Source: Laburnicola sp. R22_1
Lineage: Eukaryota; Ascomycota; Dothideomycetes; Pleosporales; Didymosphaeriaceae
DNA length: 64,000 nucleotides
Direction: 5' to 3'
Assembly (NCBI GenBank): GCA_014281115.1
Contig: JACONQ010000018.1
Location: 496,001-560,000 of the forward strand
Part shown: piece by piece, positions 26,401-38,408 of the stretch
Layout of the letters: each line of letters starts with the position of its first letter
Numbering within the stretch: position 1 is the first letter of the stretch
Position numbers and translations under genes: made by a program
The notes under the pieces: generated by a model
Database searches by the model: none
Seen by the model: only the letters and a program-made list of their open reading frames with translations
What the model was told of the DNA's origin: nothing

Positions 26401-29195
26401 TTTTATAGATTTCTTTAGTGCTAATAATCTATTCTAAAAACTTAGTTTCTATTATAGTAAATTTATATTTCTTAAGATTAGCTTAGAAATTAGTATCTCT
26501 TAAGTAGAGTAAAACTTTGCGAATATATTCTTTATATTCTACAGGATTTTTAGAAAAGATAAAAATGTTATTAATATATATAGTATTGAAGTTGTCTAGA
26601 TAATTACCTAAAACACTATTAATAAACTATTAAAAGATGATAGGACTATTATAGAGACTAAAGAGTAAGATTCTATACTTATAATTTCTATACTAGGTTT
26701 AAAAAGTAGTTAGCGCTTTAGTCTTTAAAGAAAGCTAGATTTAGTAGAATACTTAGCAAATATTAAGCTTAGTAAAAAGTCTTACTTTAGAGAGGCGTAT
26801 AAGTATTTTTTTAATAAGTAGGATTACTATAATATTCTTTTTAGTAATAGTATTAAGCTAGTAGTAATTAATAAAAAAGCGCTAACCTTTATGTAGCTTT
26901 ATAGTAAATAATACTAGCAACGCAAAGCTAGTATTGCTAGGGATAATAAACTTATACTTAATATAGTTATTAATATAGGCTTTAAAAAGTGTAAGGTACT
27001 CTAAGAATATACTATATAAAGATAAGGTATTAAGTGTTAATAGGTCTTTTGTAAGGTTAATATAGTAATTAATACTCTTTTAGCAAGGTAGGAGGGCGTT
27101 AAAATCTAATTTTAAAAAATAGGTAGGCTTTACTCTAGTGTATTCTAGCTAGGGGAGCGCTTATTTCATTTTAGTAAGTAGGTTAGCTTAGGATTTATTT
27201 TCTAGACGGTGCATCTTGCTCTTATAGTTCTTAATAAGTTTAGCTAGCTTATAGGGGCTAGTATAACTAATAATTATATTAGACTTATAGCTACTATTTA
27301 AAGTAAAGGCTGTAGCGCTTACTATATTAATATTAAAGCTAGTAGTATATAATTATTTCCACGTTAGCGCCTAAATAAGTTCTAGAAGGTTGGCTAAATT
27401 CTATAAGGCAAGTAGGTCTACTAAACATAATTTATTATTTATCTTTTACAAGTTCTCCGTTTATATTAGTAATTTAGTAGGGTAGAAGGAAGCTAACCTA
27501 GGTTATTCTAGCTAGGATAGTTTTAATTAAATAGTTAATTTTTATAAAAGCTATCTAATCTAAAAATTAGCTTCTTTAGTAGAATTATAGTCTCTAGGTC
27601 TAGGACTAGAGGTAATACTTAGATCCTACTATATAATTTCTAGGGGCTAGTCTTACTAGTAGCTTTCTTAGGTAGTAGAAATAGGGTAACTAATAGGCAA
27701 TTTGTTATTTAATAGTTCTTTATCTAAAAAGGCAGCTCTTTAGCCTCTACGCTACTATTTTTATTAAAGTTATTCTTACAGCTTAGTTTTTAGTAAGCCT
27801 TTAAGTATGTTCTAATAACTAAAATAGTAGGGTTAGAAAGCTAGATAGAGATTTCCTTAAAGACGCTCTAGTTAGCTTTTAATAAGTAAGTCTTTTAGTA
27901 GATATAGTTTTGCTTTTTAAGTAGGCTATTCTATTATGTAGTATTATTTTAGTAGGAAGGATTAGGTAGGGAAAAAGTTTATAGTAGGATAAGGTTACTA
28001 GTAAAGGTTAGATTCTTATTATCTTTCTAATAAAGGTAGCAGTCCTAAGCGTTAACTAGATAGTTAGCTTACTTAAAAAATTTCCTACTAATAATAACAT
28101 TATAGTCCCTTATATTATAGAAAATAAACTATATAGTAAAGCTATATTTATTAATATTAAGCTAGGCTGTAAAATAGGTGTCTACTTTTACGCTTCTTTA
28201 CCCTATAAAGTTCTTAAAAGGAATTAGTGTCTTTAGATAGAGGAGTTTAGCTTTAAGCTATTTTTATACTACCTTTATTAAATATCTTCGTCGTGTAGAG
28301 ATTTAAACTAAGGTTAAGTTTATACTATACATAGAGAGGAGTAAAATAGGAGGCACTAAAACCTAGTACTTAGTATATAGTAGTAGTAACAAAATATACA
28401 CAAAATAATAATAATTCTATTATTAACTTTCTTTATAATAGTACTATTAATAGTAGTTAATAAATAATCTACTATCTAGTATAACTAAGTTATATATTAT
28501 CTCTTAACTAGTAAACTATTAGAGAGCTATAGTAGACTATAGAGTCGTAACTATAGGAGCAGTATAGGTAATAAAACACTTAACTATAGTTTAGCTATTG
28601 TGTTTGCAACCTAGTAGTAGCGCAACTATAGTTTGCTATGCGCATAGTATATAAAGTCTACCTACTTTTATAATATTAGTAATACTAAGTATACTAAATT
28701 TTTATTTTTAAAATATAACTACTACTACTATCTTTTAAATCTAGCTCTTTATCTATTATATTTAGCAACGTAATAATATTCTAGTGGCCTAACTATACTA
28801 CTTCTTCTATATAGAGTAGTATAGCTATAGTAGAGTTTTAAGAATATATAAAGAATTAGCTAGGCAAAGTTAAGGATAATCTTTAGAGATTTAGTAATTT
28901 TATATAGTAAGTAGGGTTGTTAAAGAGGCCTTTTAATCTTAATATCTTTAATAACACTTAGTTCTAGCTATTTAAGTCCTATTAGCTAGTTTTATAACTC
29001 TAAATCCTAGAGTGCAAAGCACTTCTTAAGTACCTAAATAAAGAATTAGGTTAGGCGTTTATACTATAATAATAGGATAAAGTAAAGGTATTATTAAAAA
29101 AGCTTAAAAATAAGGACTAGTAAAGCAAAAGTATAGGGTAGCTACTAGATAATAAGTAGTAGTTTTTTAAAGACTATAAGAGTTTAAAAGTATAG

Positions 29196-29376
29196 TGTAA
29201 GATTATAAGTATAATGCTTAATCTATTAATTTACTACTAAGGCGATTTCTTAAAAAAAGGAAAGTAGGTCTAAAAGCTACAAAGTCTAAGAAGAAAACTC
29301 TAACCTAGCCAAGACTAATCTAGGCCAGTCTAGAGCAACTAGGAGGTTACGCTGCTATAGGGGACGCGTTATAACA
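29196..29376 (-). repeat. LTR of element C (low-coordinate copy)
   Basis: This LTR runs from TGTAAGATTATAAG to GCGTTATAACA with TG...CA termini. It is the same length as its partner at 36780-36960, and the differences I saw are transitions. On the minus strand it is the 3' LTR. Confidence 0.85.
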
Positions 29377-30607
29377 AAGCTCCCTTTCTTTAAAGGACCT
29401 TAACCCTAAGGTTGCCAGAGAAATTTTCCTAAATAGGCTAGCTAAACTTGCTTAACTAGCCTATTTTAGACTAGCGTACCTTTATAAGTTTACTTCTAGC
29501 CCTACTACTCTATTACCTCTTCTCTCTACTCTCTTTATATTGCTACTTATTTTAGCGTAAGTACTTCCTAGGATAGACGCTCCTAGCAGGCTCCGACAAG
29601 GGTAATCTAGGGTGATCTAGGCCCCTTCTAGGCTAAAACACCCCTAATCTAGGGTTTTCTTAGGCCTGTGGGGGGGCCCCCCATACCTATCTAGGCTTGT
29701 CTAGAGCTAACGACGCTTAACAGTCCGCTTTAACGTTGTTTAATCCTTTTTTTTAACTTATTTAACCTTCTTAGAATAGTCTTGACCCTAGTTAAGTCCG
29801 ATCTAGGCCTATCTAGCCCTATCTTACCCTTATTAAGATGTCTGGTACTTTGTAGAGGTTAAATAAAACGGCCTAGAATAATACACTTATTATAATAAAT
29901 CTCTATATAATCTGCCTTTAGAGTCTAGTAGACAAGCTTTATAATAATAAAGTTAAGAAAGTTTATTCTTACTAGTTCTTCTAAGAGGACTATAGAGTTC
30001 TATAGGACTGTAAGACCTATATCTTAAATGGCTTTATTAACCCTAGCTAGGACAATTTTATACTTAAGTGCGTTAAGTACGCTAACGCTAGTTAGAATTG
30101 TTTCTAGGTAAGTAGGGCCAACCTAGGTATATCTAGGCCTCTCTAGGGTTCTTAAGGGCCTCCTAACGTGTTTAGGTTCTCTAGCGTCTTATCTCTAAGC
30201 TTTAGGCTGCTATAAAGCTCATTCTTTTAGATCCTAGTAGCCTTTGTCTCACTAAGGTCGAATTGGACGTAAGGATATTAAAGGAGATTTCTAAGGTCCC
30301 TAAGAGTTCTAAGGCCCCCCAGCCTATCTTGCCTCCCCTTAAGGAGGCTTTTATCTAGTTGTGGAAGGTCTTTAAGGATATCCAAATATAAGTTTATTTT
30401 ATCTAGGCCTCCTAAGGCCTTTTAAGGCTAATTTTAAGGTAGCTATACTAAGGGCAAGTATGCTGGCAATAAGGACACTCTGCTGCACTTTGGCTAGGCT
30501 AACTTTCCTATTAATAGCTTTCTTCTTCTTAGGCTTACTAAGAAGGAGAAGGCTAAGGCTAAGAAAAATTAGAAGCGTTTAGTGGATAATAACATAGGCG
30601 GTCTTAT

Positions 30608-30925
30608 TGTTAGATACGTAAGTATCTTTAATGAGATGAGATGAAAGTGATGGATTTAATGATGAATTGATTGTCGAGTGATGTCTGTCGGAGAAGCTTA
30701 GCTATCGTACGCAATATCTATCTAGCGCTAAGACGCACTAGTAATAGTGCGAAGTAGTGTAATAGTAGTACGCCAGTCTCCTTTGTATATTTCACAGTAA
30801 TCTCACAGTGAAATCACTGTAAGTTATACCAACTATCGTTATAAGGAGACTATGTAATCGGACGCACGTGACTACTAGATTTCACAGTGAAATCACAGTG
30901 ATTTCTAGTAACCTAATATCTAACA
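30608..30925. repeat. Solo LTR D1 with perfect 5-bp TSD
   Basis: A 318-bp insert has perfect terminal inverted 9-mers (TGTTAGATA and TATCTAACA). It is flanked by CTTAT at 30603-30607 and 30926-30930. It matches 38117-38408 and carries repeated palindromic words such as TTTCACAGTGAAATCAC. It still holds many CA and TG dinucleotides, so it has been little touched by RIP. Confidence 0.88.
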
Positions 30926-33900
30926 CTTATAGGTACCCCGTGTAAGTGGGCTAGAGGTAGAGGTAAGGTAGTGGGCAATGCTAATCTCTCTACTATTAAG
31001 GTAATCTAAACTTCCTAAGCTCTATCTAGGGTAATCTAGACTAATTAATATTAGGCTTGCTTAAGTGCGCTTAAGGACGTGTTAGACTTCTTAGTTAAGA
31101 GGGTGTGGTTAGATTCTAAGGCTTTAGAGCGTGTAAAGAGAGATTTCGAGTTGTTGTGGTAGTAGGTACGCACTTAGGATTAGGATTCTTAGGCTTTCTA
31201 GGCCTGTTTGATCCTTTTTAGTGTTTTCCTAGTCTAAGATACCCCCCTTTTAGCGTTTGCTACCTCCCTTTGGCTTTTAGAAGGGGCTAAGGGCCTTATT
31301 TAGCCTTGTTTATAGGTCTAGAGATGTAGCTTTAGCCTAGTTTAGTCTTAATTAGGCTTGTTTATACTCGGCTTCCTGGTTTATAGATCTTAGATATTAA
31401 TTAGTTTAGGTTCTTAGTAGAGAGGCTTTTTTATACTTTGCTTTTATAATATTTTATATTATATGTTTATAATAGTATTTTTGCCTATTTTACAACACTA
31501 TTACTTTTTAGAGTCTATAATTACGTACTATTACTTGCCTATCTACCTGCTAGGGCTAGTCTAGGCCAATCTAGGTCTTTATAGGGTTATCTCTACTCCT
31601 CCTTATTTTGGAGGGCGACCCCGACCTCTGCGTGACCTGTGGACCTCTTTTAGAGCCTATTTTTATCTCTAATAGGTTTGCGTCTTCTATAAAGTCTATA
31701 CGCTTAAAGAAAGTCTTTATTACTATCTTAGAAATGTCTTTTACTAGTAACTATTAGTTTTCTTTATTATTATACCCTTTCTACTTTACTTTATATAGCT
31801 ACTTACTATTCTCTTTTATTTTACTCTTAATTTGTTTAACTAGGTATATGTCTAGATCTATTTATAGTACTATAATCTTAAAAGGACTTTGCTCCCGCTG
31901 CATAAGTCTCTCTGGGGCCAATTGCTCTAGTAGGCACACATAGAACACTAGGTAGATTTGGAAGTTCTTAGGCAGGCTTAGTTTATACGCCTAATCTTCT
32001 ACTTAGTATAGAACTTTGTAGGAACCCTAGTACTTATAGTCTAGCTTCTTTTTTAGCCTTAATAAGACTAGGTTCTATATATTAAGGTAGACTATGTCTC
32101 CTATAGCAAACTCTACTAGTTTGTGCTTAGAGTTGTATGCCTTTGCCTAGTAAGCCTAGGCTTTTATTATAGTTTCTCGTATAATAGCCCTTATCTAGGC
32201 TATTCTAGTCACGTTAGTAATAGCCTAAGGTGCGTTACCCCTTAATTAGAGTTCTTTAGCCATGCTAGTAGTTGGCAGGTTGTATCTGTACATAGCCTAG
32301 AAAGGCGACTTTTCTATAGAGCTGTGTATGCTATTGTTGTACAAGTACTCTGCCTTTGATAGTAATAAGGCCTAATTATTCTGCTTATAATTATAGAAGA
32401 CTTATAGGTACTACTTTAGCATCTAGTTTTGCCTCTTAGTCTGCCTATTTATTTGCAGGTAAAAGGCGGTTAAAAGTAGTTATTTTAACTCTTAGCACTA
32501 TGCAAAGGTACTCTAGTATTCTAATATAAATAGGCTACCCCTATCTATTACTATTAACCTTAGGAGACTATAGAGCTGTATAACCTTCCGCTAAAAGATC
32601 TTAGCCAACTCTACTATAGTTATATTCTTGCGAATAGCTGTATAGTAGGCTATTTTACTAAAGCGATCTACAATTACTAGTATACTATTATACTTATAGT
32701 TATGCACCCTACTCTTAGAAAGGTCTATAATTATATTTATTATTATCTTACTAGGGACCTATTAGGATTAGTAAGCTATTAAGTTGGCCATACTATATAT
32801 GTCTAGTAGGCTTAACCCTTATATAGGCCTTGCAAGTTAGGACGTAATTCTTAACAAACTAATAGGCCCTGGGCCACTAGAACTCTCTCTAGATAATATT
32901 AAGTGTCCTTGCAAAACTAAAATAATCTGCTAGTGAATTATTATAATAGCGTCTTAAGGTCTCGATTCTAACGCTAGCTAGTATGTACAGGCGACCGTTA
33001 AACTAGAGTAGATAACCCTTAATTAGGCTCTACTACTTTATCTATAGTGGGCGATCCTCTATGGGGTGCGAGAGACTTGCTCTTACCCTAACTACTATTA
33101 GGTCGCTTGTTATCTCTTTAGAGATGGCTTAAAGTAAGGGGTTTTTAAATTTCTCTTATTGCGTATTCTCTAGGGTAGGTCTTTCCCTAAGTCGCGCAAT
33201 CCGCGTGGTGGCTGCTAGTCTAGGCTCTTTTAGCCTCTCCTAAGGTGTTTTAGATCTCCTAAGCTTTAGCTTACTTTAAAGCTCTCTAAGCAGTCTTTCT
33301 TAGAAACTATTTGTTCTATTGGGCCTTTTCGCTCCTTTTAACTCGTAGTTAGGCCTCCTTAAGGGTCTGTTTGCTAGGTTTGTCTTCTCTAGACGGTGTC
33401 TAATCCCAAAATTAAATGAGGCGAGCCATTTAGCCCATTAGGCCTAGTGTTAGGTTAGGACTTTAGTTGTTATAAACCCCTATAGGTTAGTATAATTTGT
33501 TAGGAGCTTTATCTACTTTATAGTATCTTCTAAGTAGTGCCTTTAGTGTTTAAAGGCTTTTATTATTATAAGCAGCTCTTTATTATACGTGTTGTAATTA
33601 CGCTTAGCCTAGCTTATCTTATATAAGTAGAAGGTAACTAGGTGCTATTATTCCTTTTCTTAGGGCCCTAGGTGTAGTTAACTTAAGATGCTAGATATTG
33701 CGTATCTAGAGGCGTCGGTCTCTACTCTTAAGGGCAATTTAGGGTTGAAATGGGCTAGTAAGGGCCCACTGGCAAAGCTTTGCTTTAGTTGCTTAAACGT
33801 AGCCCGAGTCTCGCTTAATAGGGTAATAGATACTGATTTCTTCTTATGTTGTTAGTAACTACTATGGGCCGACCCTTCTAGTCGCTAGGTAAGTATGTGT

Positions 33901-36144
33901 AGGGGACTTGCGACCCTTAAAAATTCTTTAATAAATCTTTAGTAGTAATTAGTAAAGCCTAGGAACATTCTTATATTCTATACTAACTTAGACTCTAGCT
34001 ACTTCTATATACTCTTAACTTTGTCTCCTTTTATATATACGCCCTCTAGGCTTACTATAAACTCTAGGTAGCCTACCTCTTAGGTGTAGAACTTACACTT
34101 AGAGAGTTTAGCGTATAGCTTGTGCTAGATAAGCCAATTTAGCACTATCTTCACGTGTTTAATATGTTCCTCCTTACTCTAGGAATATATAAGGATGTCG
34201 TCCAAGTATATAATATAATAGACATTAAGTAAGTCTAATAGTGCACTATTAATATAGCTCTAAAAGACTATGGGGGCGTTAGTTAACCTAAAGGGCATTA
34301 CTATGTATTTATAGTAGCCATATCTAGTTTAGAATACTATCTTTTATTTATTGCCTACCTTGATTTGTATATAGTAATAGGCATTTCTTAGGTCTAATTT
34401 AGTATATATAATAGTAGATCTTAGCCAGTCTAGTAACTTTTAGATTAGTGGGAGTGGGTAATAGTTTTTTATAGTTACCGCGTTTAGTCTATAATAATCT
34501 ACGCATAATTATAATTTCCTATCCTTCTTCTTTATAAAAAGGATTAGTACTCCTGCTTTTAATTTTAAGTGGCGTATCCAGCCTCTTTTAAGGTTTCTCT
34601 TAATATACTCCTTTAAGACCTATGCCTTTGGCGCTAATAGACTATAGAGCAGTCTAAAGAATACCTTCTTATCTGCCTTAATATTAATAGACATCTCGTA
34701 AGGCCTATAGTCCGCTAGTAGAGCGGTGTCCGCTTCTAAGAAGGCTTCTTTAAATCTCCCTTAGTAAACCTTAGGTAGAATAGTCTTATTTAGACTAAAT
34801 TAGCCTAGACTAGCTCTATATATAATAAAATAGTTATTATTAGTGTTCTTAGCGGTATTCGCGAATTGTTGTAGCCTCTCTATAGCAACCTTCTAGAATT
34901 TACGCTTGCCGTTATTAAATCGCAATATATAAGTGATAAAGTTAGGTAGTTAGTTCTATTTAGTTAACTAGGGCATCCCTAGCACTATATTAAACCCTTT
35001 AATGTCCTCTATAACAAATTTGTCTAATCTAGCCTAGGTTTGCCCATGGCTATCTGTTATTATATAGGCTAGCTTAGTCTAGCCTTAAACCTCTAATTTA
35101 ACTCTATTTAGAGCCTTATAAGTCTAGTTCATATTTGCTTTTAGTTAGACTGTAACCCTCTCTACTATCCTAGTACTAATAAAGTTAGTCTCCGCGCCGC
35201 AGTCTACTAGGGCCCTTACTTTAAAGAAGTCCGCTACTGTTTAGATAACCCCTTCTAGGGCGATTAGAGACCCTCTAGCCTTGCGGGGGCCTCTTACCTC
35301 TAAGGCGGCTGTGGTAAGCAATCTTTGTCCCTCTATATATATAATAGAGCCTGTTAGTCTAAGAGATAGATAACCTAGGGCTTGTCTTTTCCTGCCTCTG
35401 TCTTTCGCTTTGGGCAGTTGTCTTTATAGTGCCCTTGCTTGTAATAGTAGAAATAATTATTCTTTTTCTAGTTTATTAGTAATTATGCCTTGCAACACTT
35501 ATCCCATTTCTTATATTATAGATTATAGCGCCTCTGGACTAGTCTAGTGTTGTTTAACCTAGATTATTTCTAGCTAGTTGTGCCTTGCCTATTGTCCTCT
35601 TAGGCCTTCTTATTATTATCCTTTTGCTTTTGCTTGCCTAGCTTTAGCCCTTAGATAATCTTATTATTAGCCGTCCTTAGTTGATAAGGCTAGTCCACTT
35701 GTGGTTACTTTAAAGCCTAGCTTTAGCCCTTAGATCTAGAACGAAGAAGAAATTACTAATGTGCTAATTGTTATAATTATCTAAGGCATAATTAGGGTTA
35801 GTCTCTTCCTACTAATCCTTAAGATAGTTTAGAAATTTAGTTAGGGTCTAATAACTCTACTTTACATTTTTAATATGCTAATAAGCCTCTTATTATCTTT
35901 TCTAGCTTAATCCTAGGGTGTCTACTATAGTCTACTTTATTAGTTTCTATGTTACCTTACGCTTGCGTTTGCGCTTAGGGATCTTCTAGACTACTCTATT
36001 CTAAAAGTTACGTTGTGTGTTTCTAAAATAGTAGTGTATAAATTTTATCTAGGCTAGATTAGTGCTAAGGGCTAGTGCGTATTAAATATAATCTTCGCAG
36101 CCTCTTACCTAGGCGTTTAGTTTCTTTTAGCCTCTTCCTTTAAA

Positions 36145-36420
36145 TTAGGAAGGCTCTGGCGGTTTTAGTAGTTGTAGGTCTAAGCTAGCTATTATTGTTT
36201 GGGGTAGAATAATAGACGCGATGCTAGTCCTTAGGAACTTCTTTTTATTCTTCTTACTTAGTTGCTTACTCTTTTGTCCGCCCTTTTTATGCGGAGGAAA
36301 GTCCTCTCTAGGGCTGCTAGGCTCCTCTAATAAGTTGCTGCTATTATTAGGATTGCTTATATTCTCTTTAATAGTTTTAGACGTTAGTTGCCTACTCTTA
36401 CTCTTATTCTTCTTTATCAC
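36145..36420 (-). pseudogene. gag remnant of element C
   Basis: A short minus-strand open frame, very rich in Lys, Asn and Ser, survives between the 5' LTR and the zinc knuckle. This fits the low-complexity basic part of a Gypsy gag. The overlapping plus-strand frame is its shadow. It is not a host gene. Confidence 0.5.
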
Positions 36421-36779
36421 GGCTTTGGCGTTGCTTACAAGGGTCGAGGTTCTTTATTTATTATTATTAGGTTCTATTTTAATCTATAGGATCTTAAGTT
36501 AGTTCTATAAGGCTTTAATAGCCTCGCGCTTCTTTACGATCTTAATTTCTTGCTTAAGTTTCTCTTCCTAATATTATATCTGAGCTTTTTCAGTGCTTAA
36601 GACTGTTTGTCCTTTGTCTGTGCTAGTTTGGCCTAGTCTAGAGTCCTTAATGCTGGCGTAAGATTGCCCCTTGCTAGTTACTATCGCTCTGCTTAGGCCA
36701 GCTACAGAGGCTAGGCGTTAGCTTTAATATATGTTGCTTATATTAGAATAATAAGATATAAGATAGTAAAAAATCATAT

Positions 36780-36960
36780 TATAAGATTGTGGGTATAATG
36801 CTTAATCTATTAATTCACTACTAAGATAATTTCTTAAAAAAAGGAAAGTAGGTCTAAAGGCTACAAGGCCTAAGAAGAAAACTCTAACCTAGCTAAGACT
36901 AATCTAGGCTAGTCTAGGGCAACTAGGGGGTTACGCTACTATAGAGGACGCGTTATAATA
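36780..36960 (-). repeat. LTR of element C (high-coordinate copy)
   Basis: This is the partner of 29196-29376. Its first dinucleotide is TA and it ends TTATAATA where the other copy has TTATAACA, both explained by single RIP-type transitions. On the minus strand it is the 5' LTR. Confidence 0.85.
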
Positions 36961-37789
36961 CATAGCTATAGCGCAAAAAACTTATAAATATAGTAGTAAT
37001 TATCTAGAGTATTATTAAGATAGAGGACTATAACTAAGTAATAAGAGTAAGAGTAAGCGGCAGTAGCAGAAGCATAGGGGAGATAGGCGGCGGCAAGGTC
37101 CTAGAGAGACAGAATACGGCCTAATTGCTAGTTGTAAGGGGAGATCTACTATAAAAAGAGTTAATAAAATAGTTAGGTTAGTTACTATTATAATTGTTAT
37201 TATTATTATTATAGCAAAAATATTATTAAAGAAATTATTAATTACGTAATATAGTGGTTAGTTAAATAGCCGGCCTAGGATTACGTAATATTATAGATTA
37301 ATCCTAGGGAAGAAGTTATACTATCTTTATATACTTTAAAGTAATAAAGATATAAGCGCTAGCACTAGTATCTATTAGGGCTTACAACCTAAAAGCTAAT
37401 TCTTAAAATATAATTTATACTAGTATAACTAGCTAAAGGCCTCTTAATAGCTTAGGAACCCTTACTATATTGCTACCTATAGGTAGTAATTTTAGTTTAG
37501 TATCTATATTATATAATTAAAATTATAGCTTATTTAAATTAATTAGTTTAGTAGCTCCTATATAAGCTACTAGGTTAGAGTAGTCTAGTAGCTTATATTT
37601 AAAGTCTTATTATCTAATAAATTACTTATCTCTAAATTAGAGTAATAGATAATACTAAGTTTATTTAAATTAAGATTATTTATTATCTATATATTTACTT
37701 ATATAGCTGTCTTTTAGAAATAGTTATAGTGGCTTAAGTGCTTATTTTCTATTTTACTACACTAAAAATAAGCATTATACTTAATATAC

Positions 37790-37888
37790 TTTTTTAATTA
37801 CTAAGAAGAGGGCTCTGCTTTTTTATTATGTTATTTAAGATAAAAACCTTTGTCGTTCTACTCCTAGGTAGTTAATTTAACAACACAT
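37790..37888. mobile_element. SINE-like family M copy (reverse orientation)
   Basis: About 99 bp run from TTTTTTAATTACTAAG to TTAACAACACAT. It is flanked by ACTTAATATAC at 37779-37789 and 37889-37899. It lies in the presumed gag region of element A. Confidence 0.7.
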
Positions 37889-38116
37889 ACTTAATATACT
37901 ATATTTTATTATAGTTATAAAGGGGTAAGAAGAGAATAGTAAGTCTAGAGTAGGGTGCTTATTTTTTAGTTACTATATATAAGAACTTTAATTTAAAAGG
38001 TAATACCTTATAAAAGGTCTATATATACGCCTAAAATAGATTTATTATATTATTATTTTAGAGAGTGCAGCTAGCTACAGCTATTTAGTGTTTAATTTCT
38101 AAGTAGTTAATATTAG

Positions 38117-38408
38117 TGTCAGATATACGGGTATTCTTGATGAGTTGAGATGGAAAAGTGGTGGGTTAATTGATTAATTGTGTGTGTTCTGTCGGAGAAG
38201 CTCGGCTACCGCGAGAAGTAACTATCTAGTACTAAGCCGCACTAGTACTATTTAGAATAGTACAGAGGCAGTGTAAAACAGTAGTGCGCCAGCCTCCTTA
38301 GTGTATTTCACAGTGAAATCACTGTGATTTACACTGATTACCACGGTAAGGGGCCATATGATCGTACACACCTACCCACTAGATTTCACAGTAACTGTCT
38401 ATCTGACA
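38117..38408. repeat. Solo LTR D2 with perfect 5-bp TSD
   Basis: A 292-bp insert has TGTCAGATA and TATCTGACA ends and is flanked by ATTAG at 38112-38116 and 38409-38413. It is the same family as 30608-30925, including TGTCGGAGAAGCT-type and TTTCACAGTGAAATCACTG words. It is little mutated. Confidence 0.88.

Larger units (their letters stand above)
29196..36960 (-). mobile_element. Gypsy-type LTR retrotransposon C, complete but RIP-mutated
   Basis: Length is 7765 bp with 181-bp LTRs at each end and a 5-bp TSD (TATAG 29191-29195, CATAG 36961-36965). On the minus strand, in order, are: a gag zinc knuckle near 35415-35460 with Cys codons changed to Tyr; an aspartic protease core VDCGAE near 35180-35215; a reverse transcriptase with YLDDI near 34190-34212 and a MPF-L-NAP-like box near 34280-34310; and an integrase stretch near 32490-32700. 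That is Ty3/Gypsy order. A solo LTR of another family interrupts it at 30608-30925. It keeps more GC than element A, so it is probably younger. Confidence 0.88.
28278..37315 (-). mobile_element. Family B retroposon copy, split by Gypsy element C
   Basis: The copy occupies 28278-29195 and 36966-37315, about 1.27 kb in total, with the constant 3' end at 28278 (TTAAATATCTTCG). It is flanked by a 14-bp duplication: TTATACTACCTTTA (28264-28277) and TTATACTATCTTTA (37316-37329), which differ by one C/T. It lies inside element A and hosts element C. Confidence 0.8.

Noticed and set aside
36221..36502. Leu-rich plus-strand ORF of 93 residues
   Set aside because: It is antisense to the Lys/Asn-rich gag remnant of element C. 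The hydrophobic look comes from complementing Lys codons.
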